NCBI GenBank assembly: GCA_030824725.1
Contig: JAPJRE010000241.1
Coordinates: forward strand, 1-6,311
Source of the DNA: Sphingomonas sp.
Lineage (GTDB): Bacteria; Pseudomonadota; Alphaproteobacteria; Sphingomonadales; Sphingomonadaceae
Direction: 5' to 3'
Length of the DNA stretch: 6,311 nucleotides
Positions 5,938 through 6,311 of this stretch are shown one piece after another; within the stretch, counting starts at the first letter, position 1, and the number at the start of each line of letters is the position of its first letter. Position numbers and translations under genes: made by a program. The notes below the pieces were generated by a model. The model was not told the DNA's origin and did no database searches. It worked only from the letters and a program-made list of their open reading frames with translations.

Positions 5938-6149
5938 CGGGCGCGCTCACAATCATCATCACGTCGGCAGCACTCTGCAGCTTGGAAGGTTGCAAGGCAG
6001 AAGCACCGGAGATTTGCAGAAGCTCGCCACCTGAAGCTGCAGAGCATTACCAGCAATGGGCAAACGAACGGGCTAAGGCAGGCTGTAAAGACGGGCACGT
6101 ATCAGACGCAACGGACGCCCTGCCCGAATACCGCCACGGCTTGTTGTGA
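5934..6149 (+). CDS. Possible small lipoprotein-like ORF
   Basis: This is a tentative gene of 71 codons. Its GTG start overlaps the TGA of the VOC gene by 4 nt, in the same manner as the small gene after rnhA. The N-terminus MTGALTIIITSAALCSLEGC reads like a lipoprotein signal with lipobox LEGC (Cys20), followed by a polar, Cys-containing domain (Cys28, Cys51) with EAAEHYQQWANERAKAGC. Codon use is more AT-rich than in the neighbours, and no ribosome site is visible, so it may be a recently acquired, decaying or chance ORF. An opposite-strand ORF (5892-6098) covers the same bases and looks like a shadow. No similarity to a known family is recognised. Confidence 0.4.
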   Translation: MTGALTIIITSAALCSLEGCKAEAPEICRSSPPEAAEHYQQWANERAKAGCKDGHVSDATDALPEYRHGLL

Positions 6150-6311
6150 AGCTCCGTAGCCAGCTCCCAAATCCTCCCCCGCCAGGTGGCGGTGGCGCCA
6201 AAGGCGGCGGAGGGGGAGGATGCACGACGGCGGCCGTTCTGGCATCTTCCCCCTCCGACCCGCTGGCGCCCCCCCCCCTGGCGGGGGAGGATAAAATCAG
6301 TACCTTACGCC
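6150..6311. other. Non-coding right end of the window
   Basis: Apart from the inverted repeat, this stretch holds only short flanks (6150-6170 and 6293-6311). No coding frame of interest, tRNA or recognisable promoter is visible in them. Confidence 0.6.
6171..6292. repeat. Intergenic long inverted repeat with CCTCCCCCGCC ends and C10 tract
   Basis: Two inverted copies of a 51-53-nt unit lie at 6171-6223 and 6242-6292. The outer ends match perfectly over 16 bp (6171-6186 against 6277-6292) and the inner ends match at 15 of 16 (6208-6223 against 6242-6257). Each unit also folds on itself: ATCCTCCCCC (6171-6180) pairs with GGGGGAGGAT (6212-6221), and the right unit does the same with one mismatch. 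The centre (6224-6241) holds a small palindrome, ACGGC-G-GCCGT. The right unit carries ten consecutive C (6269-6278). The design resembles a pair of facing REP-type hairpins but is unrelated in sequence to the element at 1917-2017. Similar purine-rich/pyrimidine-rich hairpins are, from memory, scattered between genes in sphingomonads. It may also act as a bidirectional transcription end. Confidence 0.7.

Noticed and set aside
1..6311. Defence system, prophage, CRISPR array, toxin-antitoxin pair or transposase
   Set aside because: No direct-repeat array, integrase, transposase or recognisable effector protein is present; the genes are core metabolism plus small unknowns.

Overview
This is a high-GC window with closely packed genes. 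Gene content and order (ispH-thrB-rnhA, an APH-fold ThrB, a riboswitch-controlled gcvT-gcvH) fit an alphaproteobacterium, most likely a sphingomonad. That placement is inferred from gene style and the intergenic repeats, not from a marker gene.

Left part, minus strand (about 1-1865): the start of a glycine-cleavage operon. A clear tandem glycine riboswitch (two aptamers, 1616-1796) precedes gcvT (aminomethyltransferase), which is followed after one base by gcvH (lipoyl carrier protein). The glycine decarboxylase gene(s) probably continue beyond base 1. Excess glycine would be sensed by the leader RNA and would switch on its own breakdown to CO2, NH3 and methylene-THF.

Middle-left (1917-2670): a REPIN-like element made of two inverted REP-type hairpins separates the riboswitch region from a minus-strand gene. 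That gene encodes an unrecognised probable lipoprotein, best started at a TTG codon.

Middle, plus strand (2793-5405): a tightly coupled run of ispH (last step of the MEP isoprenoid pathway), thrB (homoserine kinase), rnhA (RNase HI) and a small unknown protein. The stop/start overlaps are 1, 4 and 4 nt, so this is very likely one operon with translational coupling.

Right part, plus strand (5470-6311): an exported VOC/glyoxalase-fold protein, then a short and less convincing lipoprotein-like ORF whose GTG start overlaps the VOC stop codon. The end of the window is a second, unrelated intergenic inverted repeat (6171-6292) containing a run of ten C. No phage, transposase, CRISPR, tRNA or rRNA was seen. 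The window is mostly ordinary core metabolism; the items most worth checking are the two repeat families, the riboswitch leader and the three uncharacterised small proteins.
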